From: Hyaloperonospora brassicae
Taxonomy: Eukaryota > Oomycota > Peronosporomycetes > Peronosporales > Peronosporaceae
Assembly: GCA_947650285.1 (NCBI GenBank)
Contig: CANTFL010000042.1
Span: 1-64,000, forward strand
Length of the DNA stretch: 64,000 nucleotides
Reading direction: 5' to 3'
Part shown: positions 33,036 to 43,958 of the stretch, piece by piece
Layout of the letters: each line of letters opens with the position of its first letter
Position numbering within the stretch: position 1 is the stretch's first letter
Notes under the pieces: generated by a model
What the model saw: only the letters and a program-made list of their open reading frames with translations
Databases searched by the model: none
What the model was told of the DNA's origin: nothing
Made by a program: the position numbers and the translations under genes

Positions 33036-34344
33036 GTCATCGACATGATCTCGGACCTGCCATCTCACTGACGTGCAGTCTCCGATCAAACGCATTTCAG
33101 AGCGAATGGGCTTCAAGCTGATCGTAGCTGCTGCAGAGTCGTAAGGAACTAGCAACTAACGTCATCGCGCCTCCCTGTTTGCCTTGTATAGATTTTACTT
33201 CTTCCAATATACACTTTACATCATTCGCTTGAGCATACAGCGCGGCCGCTTTCATTGCTCGATCGATCGAACGGCTTTCAATCACAGCTTTGTTCACGTC
33301 GAGATTAACCTCCTCGTACTAGGCCAAGATCATTCCACACCAGACTTCGTTCCACCGTTTATTGACGTCGTTTGCTACACGATCTGCTCCATCGCATGAC
33401 AGCGATGATACTGCAGCCGTTTGTGTGCAGCCGCCACATCTCAAACGTCTATAGCATCGACAACAAGTCTACAATCATGAGTGAACGTTTGTGAGGCGCC
33501 TCAGTTATGGCGTCAAGAGGAGGTGCGTTGTGTAAGCTTTTACAATGGATATCGTCGTCCATCACTGTACAGCCTGTCCGTCCTGCGTCACCTGACTATT
33601 CTATCCCTTAGGCGTTTACTCATCTAGTCTTCGCACACGCTACGTTGAAGGGATACCAATCCTGCTGGCGAAGCCAAACGTTGGTCTCTGACGCGCACAC
33701 AGCCTTCAGATCACATGATCGAAGATCGCAATCCGTTCGTAGTCGCGCGACTCTTCCCATAGTTCTTCTAATCCGACGTGTGCTCTTGACTCAGCCACAG
33801 CTCTCGACTCAGTCACCACTAATTCTACGAACTCGGACGCAGTTGTTCTCCAGCAGGTGGAGCTGCCGCAGACACCCAAGTTTTTTGCTATGCAACACGA
33901 GCCCCAAGACAGGATCAAAGTCGCTTGTCACAGTCGTCGAGGCAGTGGGATCCGAAAAGTAGAACTCGATCGAGTCATTGTAAAGTCGATTCGACGCGGC
34001 CGTATGTGGCATCTGCAGTGGACACCCACTTGACCGACGCATTGACCCACCGCCACACGTCATCGACCTCTGACGAACGAGTCTCTGCTCACCAATGGGT
34101 CACTAGTTGCTGAATCTCCTCCTCAAGTGTGTGCAAAAGAGAGCTGTTGCAGGCAGCCAACAGTGTGACACGACGGATGGATGTGACGGGACGGTTGGGT
34201 ACCACTGATACTGAGCCGGGCGTTTCTGTGCACACACACCCCGTCCCCCGTCTGTCTGTGGTGTGTCTGTGGTGTGTCTGTGGTGTGTCTGTGGTGTGCA
34301 TCCCTCGCCCACGTCCATAAACATTATCAGTCTCCACAAAGGCG
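33036..34344. other. Intergenic region
   Basis: 1.3 kb between two plus-strand genes. It has only short unsupported frames, and a 12-bp tandem repeat at 34253-34300. Confidence 0.5.
34253..34300 (+). repeat. 12-bp tandem repeat, about 4 copies
   Basis: TGTCTGTGGTGTG-type units repeated with period 12 (GTGTGTCTGTGG), ending about 45 bp upstream of the start codon of the ankyrin gene, so within its likely 5' untranslated region or core promoter. Confidence 0.8.
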
Positions 34345-35787
34345 ATGAATCTCCTGCAGGCCAAGAGCAATCAGTACCTGCGCGAGGCCATCCTCGAGGG
34401 TAGCGTGGAGAAAGCGCGACGGTACCTGACGCTCAAGATCGGCAGAGCAGATGTCGCAGCCCTCACGGATAGCGGCGGCTTCTCGATGCTGCATTGCGCC
34501 TGTCTCGTGGGCAACACACAGCTCGCGATGATGCTGCTGCAGTACGGGGCCGACGTGCTCGCGCTCACGGACGTACGACGGGCGACGTCGGCCAATCGGC
34601 TGTCTGCAATTATCTGAGTCTGATGCGATCCTTTGTTGTTTTGTGTGCTCTGCATTGCTTGTACGACTCCTGGGGCGTTTTTCGCAGGATGGCTACACGG
34701 CACTGGATCTGGCGATCTGGAGAGGCCACTTGCAGATCATTGAACTGCTGCGGTCTCAGGGCTGCGTGGCGCCCATGAAAGGTCCGCGTTTGTGTGTGTG
34801 GGTGATCTGTGATCTGTGTGGAACACAGGAACAAGGGAACACTAGCGCTGCTACTGCTGCTGATGATGATGATGACAGCTCACTCGATTCTCTGCTCATG
34901 TGTCTGCAGAGCCCGAGAGTCTCAATGGCAAAGTGATCGTGCATCTTGGCCGCAGAGCCACGGTCGTGTTCTTTGAGCCGTCGACGAGCATCCACACGAG
35001 CAGCCTGCGTGGACTGTACTATGAAGACACAGGAGAAGCGAAGCTCGTGAACCTCTGGGCGGGATCGGACTACAAGATTGTCGGCTCAAACTTGTACTAC
35101 GAGGAGCTCCACAAGCTCGACTACCAGTACGCAGAGATCCCCGTGACGTTGCTACAGGACTACGATGCCATGCTGCAAGGGGCACTGCAAGGAGCGGCTT
35201 TCTTTGACAATGACAGTGACAGCGAGAGTGGCGACGAGATTGACGAGATCGTGGAAGTGCGAGTGCCGCCGGGGCCCTTAGGTGTGCTGCTGGACAGCGG
35301 GATCCAGGAGTGTGCCGTCGTTCGCGGCTTCGTCAACCTCTCGGATGGCGAAAAAGGCGTTATTGAGCTGCATGGCAGCGTGCATCCGGGCATGTACATC
35401 ATGAGCATCAACGAGACCAACGCGTCGCTCATGTCCCTGCAGCAGGTCACGCAGCTGCTGGGTAAGCTTGCTCGCAAGGAAAAGCTCATTCGGTTCGCCG
35501 ACTTCCATCCCGGATCGCCACACAACCGCAGCACTGCGAACACGGTATCGGACGACTCCATTCAGCGCTCGTCGGTCACGTCCACTACTTCCCTCCAGTC
35601 ACCCGTCCCGGGTAGCGCGAAACCGCCAACCCCGAGCTCCAGCCTCTCGAGCTTCTCCTCGCGCTTTGCAAACCTGGCCGCTTCCGTTCTGGAGAAGAAG
35701 CCGCCGACTCCTCGCACGAGTGTCACGTCGTCTGCGGATGCAGGCACGCCGAGGGCCGCGGCACAGAGCTGCGACGAGTACCGCTGA
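34345..35787 (+). CDS. Ankyrin-repeat plus PDZ-like domain protein, 3 exons
   Basis: Exons 34345-34572, 34688-34781, 34910-35787; introns of 115 and 128 bp with GT-AG ends; the joins give 399 residues in one frame. Exon 1 holds an ankyrin repeat (GGFSMLHCACLVGNTQLAMMLLQYGADV), continued in exon 2 (DGYTALDLAIWRGHLQIIELL). Exon 3 has a conserved globular stretch (NGKVIVHLGRRATVVFFEPS ... YQYAEIPVTLL). A PDZ-like fold follows: VRVPPGPLGVLLDS as carboxylate loop, then CAVVRGF, HPGMYIMSINETNASLMSLQQVTQLLGKL. The last 90 residues are Ser/Pro-rich and probably disordered. Likely an intracellular scaffold protein; its partner is not predictable. Without the introns the frame is broken twice. Confidence 0.82.
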
Positions 35788-35985
35788 AGAGGGCCTGGAC
35801 GTAGTACGTCGGCCAGTCAGTCACACAGCTCGTATGCAAAAGTTCTTTACTTTAGTCGATCATGGACTTTACTGTTGTGCTCAGGTGTTTCCTTGCCGCA
35901 GACCTGTTCACGCATAGGCTCAGGTTCATTCTTCTCGTTAGCTAAATAATACGTTTGGTGAGTGCTTGCATCCATTTGTGGTCCG

Positions 35986-38900
35986 CTACAGCACCATGTA
36001 AAGCGTGCCCCGAAACACGTCGGGGCCGGGCAACGTCCAGGATGCAAGCGCACAGTTCTGGTTGTAGAAATACTGCTTGCCCGTCGTCTGAGAAAGCACC
36101 GATTGCCAGCCCGAGCCCGTGCCGTCGGGACTCTCCCCGATGTCTTCGAACGTCGAGTCGACGAGGTAATCCACAAAGCTGCCATCGCCCATGGCGAGCG
36201 TCAAGTTAAACAGACTTGTGCGGTGGTTGCTACACTGCTTCAGATACTGCTGCGCGCGACGAGCCGCTGGTGCGGCGTGTCGGTCCAACAGACTGACGAA
36301 GTTGGCTGCAATCTTGGCGGCACGCTCAGCCTTCGCCTTGGTCTCAAACGTCGTGAGCGCAGCCATTGCTGTTTGCGTGCTGACTGGAGTCTCCGTTGTT
36401 TGCAGAACACGCAGTCTTGCCGAGATTTGATTCATGCGGTCCAAATGCATCTGTAGGTCCTCGACTTTGATTGCCTCTTCTTCTGATGCTTCGGAGCCCT
36501 GAACTGGAGCCGACGATGGAGCTGAACGGCCGCCGTCGCCGGTCACCAGGTTCTTCTTGCTGACACTCGCAAAATTATCTGACAGCGAGTCAGCAGCCCT
36601 CGGTGGCGGAGGCGGTGCACCGGCTGGCCGCAGCGATGGTGCTCTTCTTGTTTCGCGACTCTGCCGTCTGCCAGAGCCAACGACCACTCGCTTCGGCACT
36701 TTACGAACCACCATCGGTACCTCGACTTCCACTTTGTCCAAACAGAGCAAAGAGGCATTTCTCGCATTTTCAGACTGAGCCGCCCCGTCTACGAGCTGCT
36801 CCGACTTGATGATGCTACGTCGCGGGACAATGCCGCCATGTTCGGGATGAACCTTCCCTGCAACAAATTCGTCCGTCTTGAAGCTCCGTCGAGGCACAAA
36901 ACTCACAGTGACGGGCTCGACTTCCTCTATGACCAGCTCTTCCACCCCGACTGCTCCAAACTCTTTGCTGCGCCGCGGAACGGTACAGAAGTTCTCGGGC
37001 GTCACTTCTTCAATGATGAGCTCTTCCACCTGCACAGGAACTGGAACGCCGGTCTCACTTCGTCTTCCGAAAGATCGACTCTCCACGATTTTCGAGTTCT
37101 CGTCCACCGTAAGAAAACTAGCCGATTCCGAATCACTTGACGCAGTGTCCAGCTTCGCATTCTCTTCTTCTGTCAGAAAACTAGCCACTTCCACTTTTCG
37201 TACCGGTGGCATGTCCATCTCCAGTGTCACCACTGCTGCAGATTGACGCATCGGACCCTTCTTGTAACCTTCCGTGTCCAGAAAATTGCCAGCGCCGTCC
37301 ACAGTAGGCTTACCCCCCATGTTGCTGTACTTGGCTTGCTTCGGTGCTTCCACGTCAAGCTTTCTCTCCGAGTGACGCGTGGGCAAAATCTCCTTGTACT
37401 TCTCAACACCAAGGTCAAGCTTTACAGGTGCAGGCGCGTGTACACTATCACCAAGCACTTGTGTCTGATACCCTTCAACGCCCAAGCGGTCCTCATCGTG
37501 ACCGGGCGACAGAGACGACGTAGACGCCTTTGACAAACGCTCGCTCTTGCCCAACGAAGAAGACGTCAGGCGGACTTGAAACACGCTAGGTACCTGTTTG
37601 CGCAATGTAGAAGACCCGTTGCTACTGCCACGGCCACTGTCTTCAACAGAATCCTGCGAACTTGTTCCCGCAGTGGAGTCGGATAGAAAACTGCGTCGAG
37701 TTTCGTCCGAAGTCTTTCCTGCAGACACGTGCGAGCGCGCCAGAAACGAGCCGTTCGATGCTAACGAACTACGGACACTGCCCTCCGAGCTGACGTGAGA
37801 AATCTCGCTATGTCGCGCAGACGATGCGCGTCGAGGCAGCTCTTTGTTCTGCATAGTGCTGCTACACTTCAGACAAATACGCGTCTTGCGCTTCCCTCCA
37901 GGTGCCGAGAGATCGCTCAGTCGCTGATGCGCAGTCACGAGCTGGTGCACACTGCACTGGCTACAAACGACATCGCCACATGCCGCACAGCTATACTTCT
38001 TCCGCACGAGCGAAAAGCTGCGCGTGCACACCACGCAGCAAATACGGCGGCTGAGCGGCACCATGTCCCTCGGTCCAGCGTACACCAACATATCGAGGCG
38101 GCGCTGGTTGATGTGGTCGCGGATACACGCCGAGCGCATCGCTGCCGCGTCGACCATCTTGTGCACCAGCCAAGACGGCAGTCCGTCGCCCAGATCGTTG
38201 ATCATCATCGTGACAAACTCCAAACTTCCGGGCGCTCGCTCGCTCCACGTCTGCAGCGTCAACGTCTTGGCCCGCACGAACAAATGCTTCGTGTCCCGCG
38301 GCGGCAGGACGTCCAGGTCCACGCTCTTGCTCAGGCGATAGCCAATACGACGGCCGTCTTCGTCTTTGAAGGAATCCACGAGCTCCACGTACACGTAGTC
38401 GCGGTGCTTCGCCACCGAGGACGCCATCGACCGCGTGCAGTGCCACTTGACGCACACGAACCGCTCCTCGGGCGTGCGCGGCACCAGCGTGTACAGCACT
38501 TGGCCGTCGAGGAACTCACTGGGGTTCACTGCGTGCTCGAACTCGGCAAAGTCCGCCGTCGTCTCTGTGATCAACAGGTCGCTGAGCTCGCGGGACGTTG
38601 CGCTGATGTTGCAGCTCCCGCGCACGGCGGCGTCCAGCGTCGCGTCGTCCGGTCCGCTCCGCGCGCGGCGGATCGTCACGCCGTCTCTCGCGCGACTGGG
38701 CGTCCAGCGCACGCGCCCAAAGCCGAGGCTCAGGTTGTGGGCGCTGTCCACCGACCGGTCGATGAAGCTGACGAGCGCGTGCACGCGGTCGCTCGAGAGC
38801 TCGGGCAGCGGCGGCGGCGCCCCGTCGCTCACCATGGACGACGACATGGCCTCGTCCCGCAGACTCGAGGGCGACGTGGCCGACGACGACCGCGAGCGCG

Positions 38901-39321
38901 TCGAGGGCGACGGCGCCACGAGCCCCTCAGCGGGCCGCACGGACTTTTGCAGGCGCAGCTGACTCGACGGCCGCTGCAGGCGCTTGTGCGCGTGCGCGGC
39001 AGACGACGGCAGCGGCTCAAACGGATCGTCGTCGTCGTCGTCGTCCGCGCCATTGTCGTTGTCGTCGGCCTCGTCGTCGTCGTCGCAGTCGACGTACGTC
39101 GAGCGTCGGCCGGTGCCGCTGTCGGTCAGGTGGTCGAACGTCTGGCGACGGCGGCGGTGCAAGTTGAGCTTCGCGACGCTCAGTGCGGCGCTGAGCGTCC
39201 CCGAGGCGGCCGACCCGAGTGCCGAGACGGCGCGCGGGGCGGCGGCGACGAACGATCGCCCCATGGAGGCGGACGCGCCGCGCGGGGACGTGAGAAAAGG
39301 CGCGTACTCGGGGCGCGGCAT
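35986..39321 (-). CDS. START-like, FYVE and WW domain protein
   Basis: 1111 residues, no intron needed. In order: a low-complexity N-terminus with an Asp run (78-99); a START-like lipid-binding region (about 200-410); a FYVE zinc finger (about 428-488: CCVVCTRSF, RKKYSCAACGDVVCSQCS, RICLKCSS); a long disordered middle; and a C-terminal WW domain (1072-1098, WQSVLSQTTGKQYFYN ... ASWTLP). The FYVE finger lacks a clear R+HHC+C core (CSCAACGDVVC instead), so PI3P binding is uncertain. The middle repeats a unit like VEELIIEEVxP...VPRRS about three times (37000-36770). START-FYVE proteins are an expanded family in oomycetes. Divergent from the methyltransferase gene, 783 bp between starts. Confidence 0.85.
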   Translation of the reverse strand: MPRPEYAPFLTSPRGASASMGRSFVAAAPRAVSALGSAASGTLSAALSVAKLNLHRRRRQTFDHLTDSGTGRRSTYVDCDDDDEADDNDNGADDDDDDDPFEPLPSSAAHAHKRLQRPSSQLRLQKSVRPAEGLVAPSPSTRSRSSSATSPSSLRDEAMSSSMVSDGAPPPLPELSSDRVHALVSFIDRSVDSAHNLSLGFGRVRWTPSRARDGVTIRRARSGPDDATLDAAVRGSCNISATSRELSDLLITETTADFAEFEHAVNPSEFLDGQVLYTLVPRTPEERFVCVKWHCTRSMASSVAKHRDYVYVELVDSFKDEDGRRIGYRLSKSVDLDVLPPRDTKHLFVRAKTLTLQTWSERAPGSLEFVTMMINDLGDGLPSWLVHKMVDAAAMRSACIRDHINQRRLDMLVYAGPRDMVPLSRRICCVVCTRSFSLVRKKYSCAACGDVVCSQCSVHQLVTAHQRLSDLSAPGGKRKTRICLKCSSTMQNKELPRRASSARHSEISHVSSEGSVRSSLASNGSFLARSHVSAGKTSDETRRSFLSDSTAGTSSQDSVEDSGRGSSNGSSTLRKQVPSVFQVRLTSSSLGKSERLSKASTSSLSPGHDEDRLGVEGYQTQVLGDSVHAPAPVKLDLGVEKYKEILPTRHSERKLDVEAPKQAKYSNMGGKPTVDGAGNFLDTEGYKKGPMRQSAAVVTLEMDMPPVRKVEVASFLTEEENAKLDTASSDSESASFLTVDENSKIVESRSFGRRSETGVPVPVQVEELIIEEVTPENFCTVPRRSKEFGAVGVEELVIEEVEPVTVSFVPRRSFKTDEFVAGKVHPEHGGIVPRRSIIKSEQLVDGAAQSENARNASLLCLDKVEVEVPMVVRKVPKRVVVGSGRRQSRETRRAPSLRPAGAPPPPPRAADSLSDNFASVSKKNLVTGDGGRSAPSSAPVQGSEASEEEAIKVEDLQMHLDRMNQISARLRVLQTTETPVSTQTAMAALTTFETKAKAERAAKIAANFVSLLDRHAAPAARRAQQYLKQCSNHRTSLFNLTLAMGDGSFVDYLVDSTFEDIGESPDGTGSGWQSVLSQTTGKQYFYNQNCALASWTLPGPDVFRGTLYMVL

Positions 39322-39383
39322 GCCACTGGCGGTGTGCTCGCACTCGGAACTGGCGGCAAGAGGGACGTGGGGAAAGGAAAGAG

Positions 39384-39391
39384 AGCGAGCG

Positions 39392-39426
<35 letters not shown>
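39384..39426. repeat. (GCGA)n(GA)n microsatellite
   Basis: GAGCGAGCGAGCGA followed by about 15 GA units, 65-105 bp upstream of the minus-strand START/FYVE start codon. It is in the shared region between divergent genes and may affect the promoter or 5' leader. Confidence 0.9.
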
Positions 39427-39428
<2 letters not shown>

Positions 39429-40103
39429 GCGGCTGGGCTTATTGTTGTTGTTGTCCGGAGCTTGCGCCCAGCTGGCGCGGCTAGGGCATCAGACTGGCGC
39501 AACAGAGCCGGGGCAGTGCGCGCTCGACATCAGGTGCGCGCGCGCGGCTGCAGCAGCAGCAGCAGCCATTCGGGCCGGCCGGGCCTTTTTCTGCGACATG
39601 ATGGAAACCACACGCGCAGCGCGCGGGCACATAGAACGAGCATCGTGCCGTTGCGCGCAATGGTTTTGAAACGCCACGACCTTTCGCGAGTGTCGGTGCA
39701 ACACGAGGGGGCGACGGAAGTGCAGTGTCTGCGTGTGCGGGTCGGCGCGCCAACGCACTGACCCGATTCGCCGACTCGACGTTTCTCGGGTCAGCGCGCG
39801 AGGCACGCCGCCAGTTGCGCGGCTGTCGGACAAAAGACAGTGGATGGAACGGTCGAAGATAAAGGAAAGAAGATAAAAGGGAAAGGGAAAAGAATTAGTG
39901 GCGAGGAAACGCGTCGCCTATTGCCGGGGGCGGGCGCAAAAACGCGCCCTGTGCGCCGCCCGGTCCGCCCCGTTCCTCGGGTGTCGATGAGAAAAGGAAC
40001 ACAACGAGACGACACGTGGGGCTGCGGTAGGGTTGTTGGACCGGCTTCCCCCCCCGTGCCCGCATACAAACCCCAAGTGCGCAATAACGCGCACGCGAGC
40101 GTC

Positions 40104-40754
40104 ATGCCGCCTGTTTTCGTGGTCGTGGGCGACCGCCGCTACGCGCTGTCCGAGACGCTGCGCAGCGACGCGCTGGCCCCGATCTTCGCTGACGTCTGGA
40201 CGGCGTCACGCGTGTGGGACGCCAGCCGCTTCTTGGCCGAGCGCCTCGTGCGCTTCGCCTCGTCCGAGTCGCCCGTGGCGTTCGACGTCCGCGCCGGGCA
40301 GTCCGTGCTCGAACTTGGCAGCGGCTGCGGCCTCGCGGGGCTCGTGGCGTCCAGTCTGGGGGCCGACGTGCTGCTCACGGACCAGAAAGAGGCACTGGAA
40401 CTGCTGCGGCGCAACGTCGAGACGAACGCGGCGTCCGAGAGCGCGCGCGCGCGACTGCACGTGGCTGAGTGTGACTGGGGCGCGGACGAGCGTCTGCCCC
40501 GCGACAGCTATCGCTACGTCCTCGTGTCCGACTGCATCAATCCCATTTACGGCCGAGAGAGCTGGCGGAATCTCGCGCGGACGATACGCCGATTCAGTGA
40601 CGGCGAGACGCGCACGTACGTGGCGCACGAGGTTAGGGGAGAGGACGAAGCCATGACGGACTTTCTCGCGTTTTGCGCCGACTGGTTCGTGTGCGACTGT
40701 ATCGACCGCGAAGGTCCGATGCGGTTGTTTAGGCTGACAGAGCGGTGCGAGTGA
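40104..40754 (+). CDS. METTL21-type protein lysine methyltransferase (Methyltransf_16)
   Basis: 216 residues from ATG 40104 (MPPVFVVVGDRRY). The frame is open upstream to 39840, but that part is low-complexity. SAM-binding motif I is VLELGSGCGLAGLVASSLG (residues 68-86), followed by the acidic-loop segment LLTDQKEALELLRRNVETN and the post-motif strand YRYVLVSDCINPIYG (137-150). The substrate-entry segment AxRVWDASRFLAERL (34-48) is also characteristic. The family methylates lysines on chaperones and translation factors; the substrate here cannot be predicted. Strongly GC-rich (clearly above its flanks), as for the neighbouring START/FYVE gene. Confidence 0.85.
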   Translation: MPPVFVVVGDRRYALSETLRSDALAPIFADVWTASRVWDASRFLAERLVRFASSESPVAFDVRAGQSVLELGSGCGLAGLVASSLGADVLLTDQKEALELLRRNVETNAASESARARLHVAECDWGADERLPRDSYRYVLVSDCINPIYGRESWRNLARTIRRFSDGETRTYVAHEVRGEDEAMTDFLAFCADWFVCDCIDREGPMRLFRLTERCE

Positions 40755-42510
40755 GAGAGGAGGGAGGAAGAGCGGCGACGGCATTGGTGACTGACTCAAC
40801 GGTTCTGAGGTCGAGTGAGGACCACCGGGCGGTCTGTTTATGACTACGTCGTGCGACTACGCAAACGTATTGTGAATGAAAAGTCGTCTCGGTCTTTTGC
40901 AATAACGATATCGTTCTTCCCTTCGCTGACTCCTTCTGCTGACTCGAGATATCGGACCTTCTAGAGGGGAGAGATACTCTGCAAATGGCACGTAAGACTG
41001 TTAGCAAGCTCGGGGTGCATGCAGGGCGTGCAAAAGGGAAGCCAATCGCTGCGTCGGACAGTTCCGACCGGTCATTTTGGCTCGTCCGTGGCGTGTACAT
41101 CCATCCGGCACTGAATCGATCGGACGGCATCACGTGCTGAGCGACTTTTTTTCGTGGGACTGGGCTTTGCGGTCGGTAAACAGGTCGGCGACTCGAAGAC
41201 AGTTGTACAAAGGCAGCAGGTTGCGGATATCTGGACCGACGCAGGGTGTCGACGCTCTGTCGATGTGCTACACGGACTGCGGAATGTCGTGCCTGGGGCT
41301 TCCTTTCCGATTCGCGGGCTGGTGGCGCACGCAGCGGAAAGAAGACCTCTTTCCTTGAATCTCAGCTCTGCTACAAAGACGTTCCGCCCAGAAAAAAGAG
41401 TTCGTATACCAGCTATTCGAGGTCTTCACCACGTGGCCAATGGTCTGCTGCGACTGCAGCCACGTCAGGTCGATACGTCAGGTCACCACGTCAGGTCGAT
41501 ACGTCAGTTCGCCACGTCAGGTCGATACGTCAGTTCGCCACGTCAGTAAGATGGAAACTGTTGAGGCTGGTGGACGTCAGAGTCCAAGTAGGACTATGTA
41601 ACAACCCCTACGACATACAACTTCAACGTTTTGAACCTCGCTGTCGACTGGACGTGAGTTGCTTTCTAGCGAAGGCTTTGCTCTCGTTCGGTCATCGGGT
41701 CTGACGGGTAGTTGTCATCGCTTGTTTCATGATCGCCACGCACGTGTTGTTTTTGGGCGAGTCTGGCACGAGGTACGATAGCGACGAGACCATTTACTGG
41801 CAACAGTTGCTACGGCGGAGGACAATGGGACCCTCGGAAGGCGTCACAGGATCGCCCTGATGGACAATCGCGACATATGTTCACTGGCGTCAGATGCATA
41901 CTCACTGGAAGGCAAAACTGTTTGCTTGGTGTGCTGCGATGGTTATCGCAAGGGCGCTTACCACGCTCTGAGTTTATGCTCGTAATCCGCATCACCACTG
42001 TAAGTAGCTGCTGGCACGTTGCACTGCAACGCACAGTTCGACAAGCGAAGCTATCGGCAATCTCGATAGCACGTCGATGCCCTCTATGAAGCCACAGATT
42101 GGGATATGAGCTTCTGGAGGTAATGTCATCGATGGCGCACTGTGTCGACAGTTGTGCGCCTCGTCGTCGATTGTTTGATGCGAAGTGTCCGGTACTACTG
42201 TAATCTTCAGCATCGCAGAGGGAAAAGCGACGCTACATTGTATAGTATTGCGATCAAAAGATCTGTTAGCAATTTTATCGCAAAAGTTTCAATTTTTATA
42301 GCGAAATTGTAAAAACACCGTCCACGACACAATATCAGTCTGAACTTCAGCTTGCAGACGTTTTCAGCAAGTAACTTAACAATTCAATACCATTGGAATT
42401 GCTTCACTATAAACTTTGTGATTGTGACATCATATCATCACGTTTTCGCTAAAGAAATGCTACAAATTACTCACAGACATGACAGCGACGGCTAGCTGCT
42501 AAGCATTCAG
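40755..42510. other. Intergenic region becoming AT-rich
   Basis: No supported gene. A minisatellite lies at 41455-41550. From about 42200 the base composition falls sharply in GC, marking the edge of the repeat block that begins with the copia LTR at 42511. Confidence 0.5.
41455..41550 (+). repeat. 26-28-bp minisatellite containing ACGTCAG
   Basis: CACGTCAGGTCGATACGTCAGTTCGC-type unit, about 3.5 imperfect copies. Each contains two ACGTCAG words, so about seven evenly spaced ACGTCA sites (the core of CRE/bZIP sites) fall within 95 bp. Confidence 0.8.
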
Positions 42511-42764
42511 TGTTGGCAGATACGTACTTCGCACCCAAAACTTAATTATGTTCGGAATTAGCTCCGCGGCTACCACTTGTGTGGATCTCTATGCTTCTCT
42601 CATTTCTCCTATTCCTACCTCAAATGTAAAAGATGGCGGACTCGCTAGTTCCTAACTCAGCGAGTGTTAAGTTGCTCCAAAAATAACAAACGGCGCTATT
42701 CACTACATTACGTGGTACCTTTCGAACGCCTTAAAGAGGTGGCATAACAAGATCTACTCCAACA
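42511..42764 (-). repeat. copia LTR (3' LTR of the minus-strand copia element)
   Basis: 254 bp; on the minus strand it starts TGTTGGAGTAG and ends TCTGCCAACA (6-bp inverted ends TGTTGG/CCAACA). Immediately before its start (42765-42780) is CGACTCGAGGAGGTA, a plausible polypurine tract, and before that the copia RNase H end. So this is the 3' LTR in the correct place. Confidence 0.75.
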
Positions 42765-42849
42765 TACCTCCTCGAGTCGCCTTTCGTCTTCTCTCCTCTA
42801 TTTTTTCGCTTCGCTCTTGAACATCATGTAGCATTTCTTCCACCCTTTG

Positions 42850-43958
42850 CATCCTTTAAGAGATACATATGAGCTTACGAAGCGGTAAAAGCTTCTTAGC
42901 GTCAAGCGCCTTCGTCACTAGGTCTGTAAGCATCATCTCGGACCTGAGGTAGCACAAAGTAAATACATTTCGCCGCACGAAGTCACGCAAAAACTTCAAA
43001 TTGACGTCCACGTGGGTCACCTTCAGCGATGACGCCTATCCCGCAATTTGACAGACTGCTGCTTGAAAATCGACGTATAATTGCATTAGGACGGCTAACG
43101 CAAGAATACATTAAGTAAGCATCTCGCGGAGACAGCCATTTCGCGCGCAATCTTTGAAGCTGCAATATACTCCGACTCGATAGTCGACAACTGTAACGGG
43201 TAACTGGTAACAACGTACTGGTTTAACAGTACGGAGCTCACTTCCACTGACAACAGTGATAGTCAGTGCCCTGCTAAGTGTTGCACCAACACAGAGGAAG
43301 GAAAGGAGACTAGTGAACAAGCTAGTCTCTGGTAAAAGTAAAACTGTTATTTATTATAATTAGGTCCTATCATTCTTATGTCTCTGTTTATCCTGACTTA
43401 ATTATATTAATCTAACTAAACGTATGATGACGTCTACTCACCACCCATTGCGCGCGTCTAGCAGCGATTGGTGGTTTGATATCATCACGATATCAACCAA
43501 TGAGTAGACCCTTCGGTCATCTTCAACAATATCATCACTCGCCTCTGTAGTATTGTTGAAAGAATATCCAACGTAATATTCTTTATTGTAATATTATCCT
43601 TAGTGACAATATCATGTAACGGGCTACCCCGTTACAACAACGACACACCATCTTGCTTGCGCACACCAGCTTACTGCCATACCATGTCACTCAGGACCAG
43701 TAACACGCCGTTCATCAATTTTATATCAGCCTCGTCAACCGCGGAGTCAGCATCGCTGAATACTAGTAGTCATAATGATTGACTGCGATCCTAGCTCAGC
43801 GCTATTGCTATTTTTGAGTCCTCTGCCCGTTTAAGTACCGAGGAATTCTATTGGTGAAGTTCCAGACTCGCTTGCGCGGCGCGTACGTCTGCTGCATGGC
43901 CTTGTTCACTACAAACAAGATGTTGGGCCGCGTGCAACGCGCTACCCATAAACGGCTA
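42850..43958 (-). pseudogene. copia RNase H end, interrupted by a solo LTR
   Basis: Minus-strand blocks in order from right to left: VARCTRPNILFVVNKAMQQ and NRIPRYLNGQ (43810-43958), FSDADSAVDEADI and RKQDGVSL (43650-43780), then, after the inserted LTR, STIESEYIAASKIAREM (43120-43190), HVDVNLKFLRDFVRR (42960-43020) and LTDLVTKAL (about 42900-42930). This is the C-terminal RNase H region of a copia polyprotein, with several stops. The element is cut at 43958 by the truncated gypsy LTR, and no remaining 5' part was found on the other side of the gypsy element. Confidence 0.8.
43192..43636. repeat. Solo LTR with perfect 5-bp target duplication
   Basis: 445 bp starting TGTAACGGGTAACTGG and ending GGGCTACCCCGTTACA. 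Both sides carry ACAAC (43187-43191 and 43637-43641), a perfect target-site duplication, and the copia reading frame resumes in register on the far side. The TGTAACGGG start resembles that of the element-2 gypsy LTRs (50846 and 61203), but the interior differs, so it belongs to a related family. AT-rich. Confidence 0.9.

Noticed and set aside
37795..39669. 624-codon plus frame opposite the START/FYVE gene
   Set aside because: It is the GC-rich shadow of the minus-strand gene; its product is low-complexity Arg/His/Ala and the minus frame holds FYVE and WW domains.
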